A stretch of DNA of 64,000 bases from Comamonadaceae bacterium. GTDB taxonomy: Bacteria; Pseudomonadota; Gammaproteobacteria; Burkholderiales; Burkholderiaceae_C. Each line of letters starts with the position of its first letter. Within the stretch, counting starts at the first letter, position 1. The position numbers and the translations under genes are program-made. Positions 55,076 through 63,567 of the stretch are shown here, piece after piece. Location of the stretch: NCBI GenBank assembly GCA_947450675.1, contig CANFWI010000005.1:1-64000 (forward strand), read 5' to 3'. Below the pieces are notes generated by a model. The model saw nothing but the letters and a program-made list of their open reading frames with translations, had not been told where the DNA came from and ran no database searches.

Positions 55076-55803
55076 GAAAATTACCCCGCGTCTTGGTGGT
55101 GGAAGACGAACCATCTATCGCTGAACTCATTGCAGTCAATCTACGGCACAACGGCTTTTCCCCCATCGTGGTGTTTGACGGTGCAGCGGCTCAGCGAGAA
55201 GTGGACGCCGTACTGCCGGACCTGATCTTGCTGGACTGGATGCTGCCCGGCGAGAGTGGAGCCACGTTGGCGCGGCAATGGCGCAAGAATGATCGCACGA
55301 AAACCGTGCCGATCATCATGCTCACCGCCCGCAGTGACGAGAGCGACAAAGTGCAAGGTCTGGACGCGGGTGCCGACGACTACATCACCAAACCGTTTTC
55401 AACCCAAGAATTGCTGGCACGTATCCGTGCGCTGCTGCGCCGTCGCACCCCTGAGATCGTCAAAGACTCAGTCCAATTGGGCGAACTGACACTCGATGCA
55501 GGTACTTACCGCGTCACTTTTCGCAGCAAAGAACTCAAGATTGGGCCGACCGAGTTCAAGCTGTTGCACTACCTCATGAAGCATGCCGAAAGGGTGCACA
55601 CCCGCAGCACCTTGCTCGACAAGGTCTGGGGTGACCATGTCTATATTGAAGAGCGGACTGTTGACGTCCACGTCAAGCGCTTGCGCGAGTCCTTGGGTGA
55701 AGCCGCCAGCATGATCGAAACCGTGCGCGGCGCCGGCTACCGTCTGACCGTTCAGAGCAGCGCCGGCAACACAGGACAAGGCCAGCCGATTTCCGCCACA
55801 TGA
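55072..55803 (+). CDS. phoB: Phosphate regulon response regulator PhoB
   Basis: 243 residues. Receiver domain with acidic pair in VVEDEPS, phosphoacceptor D55 (LLDWMLPG) and K107 (TKPFS); the OmpR-type winged helix includes GPTEFKLLHYLMKH and ERTVDVHVKRLRE. It binds Pho boxes such as that before pstS. The C-terminal about 15 residues (after YRLTVQSS) are extra. Overlaps phoU and phoR by 4 bp each. Confidence 0.96.
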   Translation: MRKLPRVLVVEDEPSIAELIAVNLRHNGFSPIVVFDGAAAQREVDAVLPDLILLDWMLPGESGATLARQWRKNDRTKTVPIIMLTARSDESDKVQGLDAGADDYITKPFSTQELLARIRALLRRRTPEIVKDSVQLGELTLDAGTYRVTFRSKELKIGPTEFKLLHYLMKHAERVHTRSTLLDKVWGDHVYIEERTVDVHVKRLRESLGEAASMIETVRGAGYRLTVQSSAGNTGQGQPISAT

Positions 55804-57158
55804 CACAACGTCTGATTGAACTGCTGCTGCTCGTTGTGCTGGCGTCAGCTTGGGGCTGGGTGCACGAATCAGCCGGCTGGGCCGTTGCCGGCGCAGTGCT
55901 GGGCGCTGTTCTGTGGAGTTTTCTCGACGCTGTTCGCGCACGTCGCCTGTTGAAATGGCTCAACACCGCCGACACCGCACAGACGCCCAAGCTGTCAGGC
56001 ATGTGGGTGGAGATTTTCGAGCGCAGCCGAAAAGTCATCAAAAAGCTTGAGAAAAAAACCCAAAGCAGCAACGCCCGCCTGGATAATTTTTTGGCTGCCA
56101 TTCAAGAATCACCTAACGGCGTGATTCTTCTCGATAGCGCGGGTCGCATCGAATGGGTCAACCTCACTGCAGCCCATCAGCTTGGCTTTGACCCGCAAAA
56201 AGACGTGGGCCAACACATCCAAAACTTGGTGCGCTCACCGGTCTTCAAAAGCTATCTGTTGGGCACCGATTTCAACGGGGAAATTCTGATCGGCGGTATC
56301 GGCGTTCGTCCTTCACTGCCCTCCAAAATTTCAGTCAAGGTTCATCCTTACGGTAAAAAGCGAAAGTTGATGCTGACGCGCGACGTGACCGCTGTCGAAC
56401 TCGCAGAAACCATGCGCCGCGACTTTGTGGCCAATGTCTCGCACGAAATCCGCACACCCTTGACCGTGCTCAGTGGTTTTGTGGAAACGCTGCAAAACAT
56501 TCCCGTCAACGAGACCGATCGGAATCTCTACCTGGGCATGATGAGCCAGCAAGCGAAACGCATGCAAATGCTGGTGAGCGACCTGCTCACGCTGTCGCGC
56601 CTTGAGGGCAGTCCGGCGCCCGGTCAAGGGGAATGGAACACAAGCGATGACCTGTTGGCGCCGGCCCTCCAAGAAACCCAAGCGCTGTCCGCCGTGATCG
56701 CCCATCCGCCGCACGAGATCACACAAGCGACCGCATCGACATTCATGGTCTCAGGCAGCAAGTCCGAACTGCACAGCGCCATGTCCAACCTGCTGAGCAA
56801 TGCCGTGCGCTACACGCCTGGCGGCGGCTCTATCCGCTCCGGCTGGCGTTTGCGCCCCGATGGCTGGGCTGAATTTTTTGTTGAAGACAGCGGGCCCGGC
56901 ATCGCCGCCGAGCACTTGCCACGCTTGACAGAACGCTTTTACCGCGTTGACCGCAGCCGCTCGCGTGAAACAGGCGGCACCGGCTTGGGCTTGGCGATTG
57001 TCAAACACGTGGCGCAGCGACATGGCGGGCAACTTGAAGTGACCAGCACGGTGGGCAAGGGATCGACCTTTTCAATCGCCCTGCCGCCATCACGCGTTCA
57101 GCAGATCAATCCAATAACGCCAGCGCTTCCAGCTTTGTCTGAAAATGCGCAAGGCTAG
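55800..57158 (+). CDS. phoR: Phosphate regulon sensor kinase PhoR
   Basis: 452 residues. Two hydrophobic N-terminal segments (about 5-45) with a short loop, a PAS domain (about 95-190), HisKA with phospho-accepting His near residue 214 (NVSHEIRTPL), and the ATPase domain with N box NLLSNAVRYTP and GGTGLGLAIVKHV. It phosphorylates PhoB under phosphate limitation. The last 53 bp overlap, in antiparallel orientation, the 3' end of the phosphonate operon. Confidence 0.95.
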   Translation: MTQRLIELLLLVVLASAWGWVHESAGWAVAGAVLGAVLWSFLDAVRARRLLKWLNTADTAQTPKLSGMWVEIFERSRKVIKKLEKKTQSSNARLDNFLAAIQESPNGVILLDSAGRIEWVNLTAAHQLGFDPQKDVGQHIQNLVRSPVFKSYLLGTDFNGEILIGGIGVRPSLPSKISVKVHPYGKKRKLMLTRDVTAVELAETMRRDFVANVSHEIRTPLTVLSGFVETLQNIPVNETDRNLYLGMMSQQAKRMQMLVSDLLTLSRLEGSPAPGQGEWNTSDDLLAPALQETQALSAVIAHPPHEITQATASTFMVSGSKSELHSAMSNLLSNAVRYTPGGGSIRSGWRLRPDGWAEFFVEDSGPGIAAEHLPRLTERFYRVDRSRSRETGGTGLGLAIVKHVAQRHGGQLEVTSTVGKGSTFSIALPPSRVQQINPITPALPALSENAQG

Positions 57159-57663
57159 GCGTTAGCGCTTTCGGTACCTTGGCGAAATCATCGTATCGGC
57201 GAAGTCGAACAGCTTCCTCGGCAAAAGGCTGCGCTAGGAAAACACCCAGCTCAGCCTCTGAGTAAGCGCCTCCTTGCAGCTCCAGACTTCGTTTGGAGGC
57301 TGGCGACAAACTCGCCCAGTAAGTCGGCTCAGCGCCACACAGGTAACGCTTGGCATCAACGTGCAAACGTATCGGCTCCAGCACTGCGTCTGGCAGCAAG
57401 CCCCGTAAAAAAGGAATGGCGATGTACTGGTGCAAGTCGTCACGCTGTTGCGTCTCGTCTGGACTCTCGTCTTTTTGGGCCGCAATGAGATGCCCTAAAT
57501 CGTGCAATAAAGCCGCCACCACGGTGGCATCAGTTTCTCCCGCCTGCTCTGCCAATTGCGCACACTGAAGCGCGTGCTCCAGTTGGCTCACCGCCTCACG
57601 GCCATACTGACGGGTCGCTCGGGTCTCGAAGAGATGAATAATTTCAGTGGTGGATAAAGTCAC
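57106..57663 (-). CDS. PhnZ-type HD-domain oxygenase (phosphonate degradation)
   Basis: About 185 residues. Mixed-valence diiron HD oxygenase related to PhnZ, which splits 2-amino-1-hydroxyethylphosphonate to glycine and phosphate. The order is YGREAVSQLEHALQCA, LLHDLGHL, HVDAKRYL, then LRRYDDFAKVP. It conserves equivalents of the PhnZ iron ligands (H30, H54-D55, later His and Asp) and of Tyr24 and Glu27. GTG 57663 is preferred because AAGGA lies 7 bases upstream; a TTG at 57678 would overlap phnE. It is the last gene of the phn operon. Its partner hydroxylase PhnY is not in the window. Substrate may differ from that of PhnZ. Confidence 0.85.
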   Translation of the reverse strand: MTLSTTEIIHLFETRATRQYGREAVSQLEHALQCAQLAEQAGETDATVVAALLHDLGHLIAAQKDESPDETQQRDDLHQYIAIPFLRGLLPDAVLEPIRLHVDAKRYLCGAEPTYWASLSPASKRSLELQGGAYSEAELGVFLAQPFAEEAVRLRRYDDFAKVPKALTPSLAHFQTKLEALALLD

Positions 57664-57674
57664 GGCCCAGTCCT

Positions 57675-58481
57675 TCAAATCAGAATTTTTCGAATGTGGG
57701 CAGAGACCAAGTCAATCGCCGTCACCGTCACAATGATGATGATCATCACGGCACAGGTTTCAGCGTACTGAAAGCCGCGAATGATCTCCCACAACACCAC
57801 ACCAATACCGCCCGCGCCGACCATGCCCACCACCGAAGCGGAACGTACATTGCTCTCCAATCGGTACAGCGTGAAAGATATCCACAAAGGCATCACCTGC
57901 GGAATCACGCCGTAAACAATCTCGTGCAACGCACTCGCTCCGGTTGAACGGATGCCTTCAACCGGCTGAGGGTCAATCGCCTCGACCGCTTCAGAAAACA
58001 GCTTGGCCAACACACCGGTGGTGTGAATCCAAAGTGCCAGCACGCCAGCAAATGGACCCAGACCGACGGCGACGACGAACAGCATGGCGAAGACCATCTC
58101 GTTGATGGCCCGCGTGGCGTCCATCAACCGGCGCGTCGGTTGGTAGATCCACCAAGGCACCAGATTGGCAGATGCCATCAAGGCCATGGGCACCGCCGTG
58201 ACGACAGCCAATGCGGTTCCCCACAAAGCGATTTGCAGGGTGATGACCATTTCAGCCACATACATGCGCCACTGGCTGAAGTTGGGCGGGAAAAACTCAG
58301 CGGCATACGTGGCCATATTGCCCGAGTCACGCAGCAAATCGAGGGGCCGCATGTCGGCCCCTTGCCAAGAACCAGCCAACAGCATTAAAACGAGTACCCA
58401 AAAGACATACCAAGTCAGGCTGCGTTTAGGGGCAGTCGACTCGGCCGTCACCCTTGGCGGGAGAGTCGCGGTGGGAGTCAT
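57675..58481 (-). CDS. phnE: Phosphonate ABC transporter permease PhnE
   Basis: 268 residues, six membrane segments. The N-terminal cytoplasmic stretch is followed by the FFPPNFSQW motif common in PhnE, and the coupling loop is [53 protein letters not shown]. Its ATG overlaps the phnD stop by 1 bp. Confidence 0.95.
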   Translation of the reverse strand: MTPTATLPPRVTAESTAPKRSLTWYVFWVLVLMLLAGSWQGADMRPLDLLRDSGNMATYAAEFFPPNFSQWRMYVAEMVITLQIALWGTALAVVTAVPMALMASANLVPWWIYQPTRRLMDATRAINEMVFAMLFVVAVGLGPFAGVLALWIHTTGVLAKLFSEAVEAIDPQPVEGIRSTGASALHEIVYGVIPQVMPLWISFTLYRLESNVRSASVVGMVGAGGIGVVLWEIIRGFQYAETCAVMIIIIVTVTAIDLVSAHIRKILI

Positions 58482-59434
58482 CAGTTCAACGCAGCCAACT
58501 GCTTGTCAATCACGGCCAGCTGCTCTTTTTTGGCTGCCTCAGTGATGACTGAATCTGACTCAAGTTTGTTGCGCTTGCTGAACAGATCGAGCTGGCGGAT
58601 GGGTAACAGTTGGCGGTTGTTCGATTCCTTGAAACCGGAGAGTTTGGAGATCTTCATCAGAACTTCTTTCTCACGTGCATCTGTTTTTCCGTAGCTGTAA
58701 AAGAACTTCTTGATCTTGGCCTTGCTGGCTTCAGGCATGTCTTTGCGCATCACCAACGGGTCCAGTGCAATCAGCGGTGAAGTCCAAACGATTTTGATGT
58801 TGTTGAACTTTTCCGGATAGCGGCTCTGGATCTTCTCTAGGTTTTCGCTGTTGTTGGTGGCAACATCCACCTGCTTGTTCGCAACCGCCAAAGCATTGGT
58901 CTCGTGGTTGGCGCTGCGTGTGACTTTGAATAAACTCTTGGCATCGATGTTGTTTTTAGAAAAAACATAAAACCCAGGCACCAAAAAACCAGAGGTTGAA
59001 TTGGGATCACCGTTGCCAAAGCTCAGGCTTTTACCGTTCTTGAGAATGTCATCCAAGGTGTTGTAAGGGCTGTCCTTGTGCACAATCAAATGCGAGTAAT
59101 AACCTTGCGAGCCATCGGCATTGACCATCTGGGCGAAGACCTCTCCGCTGGCCCGATCAACAGCTTCCATCGCTGACTTGTTACCCAACCAAGCCAGTTG
59201 CACTTTATTGAAACGCATGCCTTCAATGATGCCGGCGTAGTCTGGTGCGAAAAAGGCCGTGACTTTCATGCCGGTCTGTTTCTCCATGTCTTTGATCAAC
59301 GGCTCCCAATCCTGTTTCAGGTTTTGGGTTGCCTCCGTCGAGATAATGCCAAAGTTGATTTCCTGAGCCTGTGCGCCTAGCGATAAGCCCAGTGCAAAGG
59401 TCGCGGCCGTGATGGCCAATATTTTCTTAATCAT
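58481..59434 (-). CDS. phnD: Phosphonate ABC transporter substrate-binding protein PhnD
   Basis: 317 residues. Signal peptide ending near GAQAQ, then [30 protein letters not shown] and the ligand-binding [34 protein letters not shown] 59434 has AGGA nine bases upstream; the codon before is TTG. It binds phosphonates for PhnCE import. Confidence 0.95.
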   Translation of the reverse strand: MIKKILAITAATFALGLSLGAQAQEINFGIISTEATQNLKQDWEPLIKDMEKQTGMKVTAFFAPDYAGIIEGMRFNKVQLAWLGNKSAMEAVDRASGEVFAQMVNADGSQGYYSHLIVHKDSPYNTLDDILKNGKSLSFGNGDPNSTSGFLVPGFYVFSKNNIDAKSLFKVTRSANHETNALAVANKQVDVATNNSENLEKIQSRYPEKFNNIKIVWTSPLIALDPLVMRKDMPEASKAKIKKFFYSYGKTDAREKEVLMKISKLSGFKESNNRQLLPIRQLDLFSKRNKLESDSVITEAAKKEQLAVIDKQLAALN

Positions 59435-59464
59435 CAAATAAGTCCTAATAAAACAGTCTAAAAA

Positions 59465-60331
59465 TCAGGCGGCCTGAGCCAGTCCAGCTTGCCACGCCGG
59501 AACAGCAGCCGACATCACCAGCGCGACCGGAGCCGCATGAAGGCGTGTGGAATCAGCGAGAATTTCATCCGCATGCACGCCATACAGCTCGCGCAGAAGT
59601 TGCGGAGTCAAGAGCTTTGAAGGACCATCAAAGACCACGCGGCCTTGGTGCAAAGCGACCACCCGCGGGCAATATTTCAGCGCCATGTCGACCTGATGCA
59701 AAGAGACGATCACGGTGCAGCCGTCCTCGCGGTTGATACGCGCCAAAATCTCCATCACATTGCGCGAAGACTCCGGGTCCAGCGAAGCAATCGGTTCGTC
59801 AGCCAATACCACCTTGGCACCTTGAACAAGTGCGCGGGCAATCGCAGCACGCTGCTGTTGGCCACCGGACAACGTCGATGCCCGCTGGGCGTGGCAATCG
59901 GCAATGCCGACGCGGGCCAGCGCGTCAAGGGCTTGCGCCCGCTCTTGCGCATTGAAAATACGAAACAGACTGCGCCACCAAGGCATGCGGTGCAACAAGC
60001 CGACAAGCACGTTCACCAATACCGGCAGTCGGTCCACCAGATTGAACTGCTGAAAGACAAAGCCGACTTGCGAGCGCACCCGCCGAATGTCATGGTGAAT
60101 GCGGCCGCCCTGCTGAACACGGCGCCCGTCAATTTCGATCAACGAGTCCGTCCGGCCATCGGCCGTGATCAAGCCAGACATGTGCCGCAGCAAGGTCGAC
60201 TTGCCGGAGCCAGAGGCACCGATCAGAGCCACCATCTCGCCTTTTTTAAACGACAGATTGATGTCGCACAGCGCTTGTTTGCCGGCGAAATACTTGTTGA
60301 GCTTGTGAATACGAAGTGCATCATTCACCAT
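59465..60331 (-). CDS. phnC: Phosphonate ABC transporter ATP-binding protein PhnC
   Basis: 288 residues. Walker [10 protein letters not shown], signature [14 protein letters not shown], Walker [14 protein letters not shown]-loop [21 protein letters not shown] precedes ATG 60331. The C-terminal about 25 residues are extra and Ala-rich. The 102-bp gap before it holds a likely PhoB-controlled promoter, so phnCDE and the oxygenase can be made apart from phnJKLM. Confidence 0.95.
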   Translation of the reverse strand: MVNDALRIHKLNKYFAGKQALCDINLSFKKGEMVALIGASGSGKSTLLRHMSGLITADGRTDSLIEIDGRRVQQGGRIHHDIRRVRSQVGFVFQQFNLVDRLPVLVNVLVGLLHRMPWWRSLFRIFNAQERAQALDALARVGIADCHAQRASTLSGGQQQRAAIARALVQGAKVVLADEPIASLDPESSRNVMEILARINREDGCTVIVSLHQVDMALKYCPRVVALHQGRVVFDGPSKLLTPQLLRELYGVHADEILADSTRLHAAPVALVMSAAVPAWQAGLAQAA

Positions 60332-60377
60332 GAACTCCTTCTAAGTTGTATAGACATATGTAGTCTCATCGTTGGTC

Positions 60378-60417
60378 GTGACGGTTTCATGAACGTTAAA
60401 AGAAGCTTGTGTGACAA
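60378..60417 (-). promoter_or_regulatory. Candidate Pho box array upstream of phnC
   Basis: On the minus strand, units TTGTCAC (60417-60411), CGTTCAT (60395-60389) and CCGTCAC (60384-60378) fall in an 11-bp register, with one poor unit between the first two. The last pair, CGTTCAT-GAAA-CCGTCAC, resembles a two-unit PhoB site. It sits in the only sizeable gap of the phn run. Confidence 0.5.
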
Positions 60418-60433
60418 GGGCCGGTTCGCGACC

Positions 60434-61588
60434 TCACAGCACACGGCGGCCTTCCCGCCAGACCGCGCGTACCACCGCGTGGCGCTGCCCATTCGGCAGC
60501 TCAGCGATATGGACTTGGATCAAGTCCGCACGCAGACCGGCTTCGATCGCACCGCGGTCGCTCAAACCGGTGGCCAGTGCAGGTGTTGAGGTGACCGTCG
60601 CCACAGCTTGTGGCCACGTCATGACGCCTTGCTCGACCAAGCACATCACCGCCGACAGCAGGCTGCCCGGCACGTAGTCTGAAGAGAGGATGTCGAGCAG
60701 GCCAAGCCGGGCCAGTTCAACCGCCGCCACATTGCCGGAATGTGATCCACCGCGCACCACATTGGGGCCGCCCATGACATTGCGCAGACCGTGCTTATGG
60801 GCCTCGCGGGCTGCCGCCACAGTAGTCGGAAACTCCGACATGCTGGCGCCTTCGGCATGGGCTTGCTGCACATGGGCGGCCGTGGTGTCGTCGTGACTGG
60901 CCAGCGCAATGCCGTGGGTGCGGCTGTAGTCGACAAAATACTGCCGGTGCGGCTCCGAATATTCAGCCTGCAGCTGGCTCGCCAGCACCACCTGTTGCTC
61001 GAACTTCTGCTGGCTCCAGCCCTTCTTGCCGGTGTAGTAAATCCGCGCTTGTTCGATGTTTTCCCACTGCCGCTGACCGGGCGTGTGGTCCATCAACGAG
61101 ATCAGCGACAGCCGTGGATGGCCCTGAAACGGCTCAAACAAATCGATGGTGTTGGGCGCTGGCAATTCACAGCGCACATGCAAGTAGTGGTCGGCGCGCA
61201 GCAAGCCTTGTTGGGTGCAGTTGTCAATGGTCGCCAGCACGTCGTTCCAGGCCTTGCCGCGCAGGCTTTCAGGGTCGGCGTCGCCCACGCCCAATGCATC
61301 AAAAACAGTGGTGATACCGGCGGCAGCAATCTCGGCGTCATGTGCCAGCAAGGCGGGCAACTCAGCCCAATGCACCTTGGGCCGGGGCATCAGGTGGCGC
61401 TCAAAATTATCCGTGTGCATTTCCACCAGACCTGGCAGCAAATAATCGCCATCCAAGTCAACCGCAGACAGAGTCGATGTGTCGCCAGCGACAGCACTGA
61501 TACGGCCATTGTGTGCAAACAAACTGCCGTGCACCACTTCCCCTGGCAGCACCATCTTGGCGTTTTTAAAAATCACAGATGCGTTCAT
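60434..61588 (-). CDS. phnM: Ribosyl triphosphate phosphonate diphosphohydrolase PhnM
   Basis: 384 residues, amidohydrolase superfamily. It removes pyrophosphate from the ribose-triphosphate-phosphonate intermediate in the C-P lyase pathway. LLPGLVEMHTDNFERHLMPRPKVHW carries the first metal-binding His and is diagnostic; later HGIALASHDDTT and the SSDYVPGSLL metal-binding Asp appear. Its ATG overlaps the phnL stop by 4 bp. Confidence 0.95.
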   Translation of the reverse strand: MNASVIFKNAKMVLPGEVVHGSLFAHNGRISAVAGDTSTLSAVDLDGDYLLPGLVEMHTDNFERHLMPRPKVHWAELPALLAHDAEIAAAGITTVFDALGVGDADPESLRGKAWNDVLATIDNCTQQGLLRADHYLHVRCELPAPNTIDLFEPFQGHPRLSLISLMDHTPGQRQWENIEQARIYYTGKKGWSQQKFEQQVVLASQLQAEYSEPHRQYFVDYSRTHGIALASHDDTTAAHVQQAHAEGASMSEFPTTVAAAREAHKHGLRNVMGGPNVVRGGSHSGNVAAVELARLGLLDILSSDYVPGSLLSAVMCLVEQGVMTWPQAVATVTSTPALATGLSDRGAIEAGLRADLIQVHIAELPNGQRHAVVRAVWREGRRVL

Positions 61589-62319
61589 GCAATATCCTTC
61601 ACAGTCCCAACAGTTCTGAAGTCAGCCACATTGATGCGGCGAGTGGCGACGGCGTCACCCACATAGGCGTCGTGAAAAATTCCGACGATGGCGGCACCGC
61701 GTGCACTGGCTTCGCGGATCAGCTCAATGACGGTCTGCGCGTTCTCCGCATCCAGTGATGCGGTCGGCTCGTCCAGCAACAGCAACGGCCGCGGCTTGAT
61801 CATGTTGCGAGCGATGTTGATGCGCTGCTGCTCACCGCCTGAAAACGTCGCGGGCGGCAAATGCCACATGCGCTCAGGGATGCGCAGGCGCGTCAACCAG
61901 CGACTCGCCTCGGCACGCGCCACCGCCAGTGTTTCAGGGTTGTCACCCGCGTCGTCAAGCAAGGGTTCGGCCACCACATCCAGCGCTGGCACCCGTGGGA
62001 TGACGCGCAAAAACTGGCTGACATAACCCATCGAGTCTTTGCGCAAGCGCACCAGCTCATGCGGTGAGGCGGTGGTCACTTCGATCGGCAGCTGGCCTGG
62101 CAAATGGAGGCTGATGCTGCCCGCACTGGTTCGGTAGTTGGCATAAATCATTTTCAGCAAGGTGCTCTTGCCCATGCCGGACGGTCCGTCCAGCACGATG
62201 CACTCGCCGGGGTGAACGCTGAGGTTGGCTTCGCCAAGAACCGCCAGCTCGACGCCGTTTTGGTGGTGCAGGGTAAAGCGCTTGGCCACCCCTTGAATGT
62301 GGAGCAAAGGATGGGTCAT
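61585..62319 (-). CDS. phnL: C-P lyase complex protein PhnL (ABC-type ATPase)
   Basis: 244 residues. Walker A GPSGMGKSTLLK, signature FSGGEQQRINIARN, Walker B LLLLDEPTASLD. A homologue of transport ATPases that associates with the C-P lyase core. Overlaps phnK and phnM by 4 bp each. Confidence 0.94.
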   Translation of the reverse strand: MTHPLLHIQGVAKRFTLHHQNGVELAVLGEANLSVHPGECIVLDGPSGMGKSTLLKMIYANYRTSAGSISLHLPGQLPIEVTTASPHELVRLRKDSMGYVSQFLRVIPRVPALDVVAEPLLDDAGDNPETLAVARAEASRWLTRLRIPERMWHLPPATFSGGEQQRINIARNMIKPRPLLLLDEPTASLDAENAQTVIELIREASARGAAIVGIFHDAYVGDAVATRRINVADFRTVGTVKDIA

Positions 62320-63122
62320 GGTTGGAGTACCGAAGAAACGAGAAGTTGGGTGTAAGCGTGTTGCGGGTCGTCAAGCACTTGGTCGGTCAGGCCGACTTCA
62401 ACGATGCGGCCGCGCTGCATGACGATCATGCGGTGCGCCAGCAGACGGGCCACTGCGAGGTCGTGCGTGACCACGATGGCCGCCAGTTGCATCTTGCGGG
62501 TGAGTTGTCGCAGCATGTCCAAGAGCCGCGCTTGCACAGAGACATCCAGCCCCGAGGTCGGCTCGTCCATGAACACCAAGCGCGGCTGCGTCACCAAGTT
62601 GCGGGCGATTTGCAAGCGCTGCCGCATGCCGCCGGAAAAGGTGCGCGGTGCGTCGTCGATGCGCGCCACATCAATCTCCACGCGTTCCAGCCATTCAGCG
62701 GCAACACTGCGCAGACGGCCGTAGTGACGCTCACCCTGCCCCATCAAGCGCTCACCGACGTTGGCACCGGCCGAGACGTCCATGCGCAAACCATCGGCGG
62801 CGTTTTGATGCACAAAGCCCCAGTCTGTTCGCGCCAGCAAACGCTGCTGGGCTTCGGTCATGGCGAAGACGTCTTGCAGCCCTTCATGACGCGTCATGAA
62901 ATGCACACTGCCCGCATCGGGCTGGCTGCGCGCTGCGATGGCGTTGAGCAAGGTCGATTTTCCCGAGCCGGACTCACCCACCACCGCCAGCACTTCGCCC
63001 GGCCAGAGATCAAAGGAAACATCTTGCAGCGCCACGCGGTCGCCGTAGTTTTTGCTCAGTCCGCGAACCTGCAGCAAGGGTGCCGGCGACGCCGAAAAAT
63101 GCGGAGATAAATTCACAGTCAT
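62316..63122 (-). CDS. phnK: C-P lyase complex protein PhnK (ABC-type ATPase)
   Basis: About 268 residues. Walker [13 protein letters not shown], signature FSGGMRQRLQIARN, Walker B LVFMDEPTSGLD, H-loop VVTHDLAVARLL. It binds the PhnGHIJ core at PhnJ. ATG 63122 begins 1 base after the stop of the acetyltransferase gene; an in-frame TTG at 63134 is less likely. Confidence 0.94.
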   Translation of the reverse strand: MTVNLSPHFSASPAPLLQVRGLSKNYGDRVALQDVSFDLWPGEVLAVVGESGSGKSTLLNAIAARSQPDAGSVHFMTRHEGLQDVFAMTEAQQRLLARTDWGFVHQNAADGLRMDVSAGANVGERLMGQGERHYGRLRSVAAEWLERVEIDVARIDDAPRTFSGGMRQRLQIARNLVTQPRLVFMDEPTSGLDVSVQARLLDMLRQLTRKMQLAAIVVTHDLAVARLLAHRMIVMQRGRIVEVGLTDQVLDDPQHAYTQLLVSSVLQP

Positions 63123-63123
63123 A

Positions 63124-63567
63124 TCAAGGCTCAATCACAAAACTCAGGCCGTGCTGGTCAAACCCGAGAGATTCATAAAATGCATGCGCCGCTTTGCGTT
63201 GGCGATTGGACGAAAGCGCCAACTTGTAGCAACCGGCCGCGCGTGCTTGCTCTTTGGCATGCGCCATCAACTGGCGGCCGATGCCGCGCCCCTGCTGATC
63301 GCTGGCCACCACCACGTCCTCGACAACCGCCGACGGCGTGCCGCCATGCGCCAAGTTGTGCATGACCAGAAGTGCGTAGCTGCCCAGTACCACTGGCCCG
63401 TCTGTTGCCACAAACAGTCGGTAGCTTGGGTAGCGGGAAAACTCAGCGAAGATGTCTTGAGCCGCTTGTTCCGACAAAACGTTTCCGTTGTTGAAATCAA
63501 GCTGGGCGTACAGAGCCAACACCGCCGGCAGATCGGCCGCGTCAGCTTGCCGTATGTCAAGACTCAT
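63124..63567 (-). CDS. GNAT-family acetyltransferase inside the phn operon
   Basis: 147 residues with GNAT core VVEDVVVASDQQGRGIGRQLMAHAKEQA (acetyl-CoA loop QGRGIG) and a C-terminal AHAFYESLGF motif. ATG 63567 overlaps the phnJ stop by 4 bp. Its operon position suggests a role like PhnO, N-acetylation of aminoalkylphosphonates, but its sequence is generic and the order phnJ-GNAT-phnK differs from E. coli. Confidence 0.82.
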   Translation of the reverse strand: MSLDIRQADAADLPAVLALYAQLDFNNGNVLSEQAAQDIFAEFSRYPSYRLFVATDGPVVLGSYALLVMHNLAHGGTPSAVVEDVVVASDQQGRGIGRQLMAHAKEQARAAGCYKLALSSNRQRKAAHAFYESLGFDQHGLSFVIEP

